The notes under the pieces are model-generated. The model worked only from the letters and a program-made list of their open reading frames with translations. It was not told the DNA's origin and did no database searches. Made by a program: the position numbers and the translations under genes. Shown one piece after another: positions 63,876 through 64,000 of a stretch of 64,000 nt of DNA (the first letter of the stretch is position 1; each line of letters starts with the position of its first letter). The DNA comes from Cellulophaga sp. L1A9 (GTDB taxonomy: Bacteria > Bacteroidota > Bacteroidia > Flavobacteriales > Flavobacteriaceae), in assembly GCF_009797025.1 (NCBI RefSeq), contig NZ_CP047027.1:5008469-5072468 (forward strand), written 5' to 3'.

Positions 63876-64000
63876 TATTTTTAAACTAAAAATTATATAT
63901 TTAAAGGCTGTACTTCTTTGAGGGGGCAACATGGTAAAAAAAAACCGAAAATTCAATACTAATGAATTTTTTTTTTAGTTTTTTTGTTCACATATTTGTC

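Noticed and set aside
63931..63978. Tiny plus-strand frame starting at an ATG near the right edge
   Set aside because: It is only about 14 codons of A- and T-run sequence (mostly Lys, Asn and Phe) and lacks any sign of coding.

Overview
The window is a low-GC chromosomal segment that fits a marine member of the Flavobacteriaceae (phylum Bacteroidota). Supporting signs are gene families and gene order typical of that group: a one-protein hybrid two-component regulator, lipoproteins with short SPII signals, a DUF4835/PorD-type protein beside coaBC, the Bacteroidota type of RNA polymerase omega, and promoters of the Bacteroidota form TTG-N19/20-TAnnTTTG. No insertion sequence, prophage, CRISPR array or rRNA operon was seen. 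There is one tRNA gene (His). Genus cannot be fixed from sequence reading alone.

Layout. 0.1-5.3 kb: edge fragment of a membrane protein, a collagen-like lipoprotein and a 1394-residue hybrid sensor/regulator. 5.7-10.3 kb: an operon for an outer-membrane porin, an aspartate:alanine antiporter (AspT) and an aspartate 4-decarboxylase (AspD), which together look like a proton-motive aspartate-to-alanine cycle. 10.7-16.3 kb: a six-gene accessory operon (nitroreductase, membrane-anchored alpha/beta hydrolase, NTF2-like protein, double ABM-domain protein, lipoprotein acetolactate decarboxylase, NADPH:quinone-type oxidoreductase) divergent from an HxlR regulator with a candidate cysteine switch. 16.4-18.8 kb: a small membrane protein, an AraC regulator and a hydroxyproline epimerase. 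19.0-25.2 kb: an M28 peptidase lipoprotein, tRNA-His and two tandem TPR histidine kinases. 25.3-37.9 kb: transketolase, smpB, pcm, an oxidoreductase/Hbd/YggS/nuclease run, a voltage-gated ion channel, then miaA-gntK-gntP with touching ends.

37.9-50.4 kb, almost all on the minus strand, is housekeeping: a two-component pair, coaE, a YbbR-like protein, a glycosyltransferase, fabI, recN, DUF4835/PorD, coaBC, omega, bamD, dapA and a DUF6913-type protein. 50.5-56.9 kb holds a 5'-nucleotidase split into two genes, a GNAT, a cold-shock protein, an aquaporin, a Na+/H+ antiporter, a sugar kinase and a 55-residue membrane protein. 56.9-63.9 kb holds ligA, prmC, a GNAT, the ribD-HAD-EamA-yigZ operon and a YbgC-type thioesterase.

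Two conserved genes, dapA and the aquaporin gene, are each broken by a frameshift at a run of four G residues less than 4 kb apart. This is either recent decay or a sequence error.

The best candidate for an undescribed system is the HxlR-linked operon at 10.7-16.3 kb. Its promoters, candidate operator repeats and gene content suggest a response to reactive electrophiles, but the substrate is unknown. The AspT-AspD-porin operon is the clearest unusual physiology.
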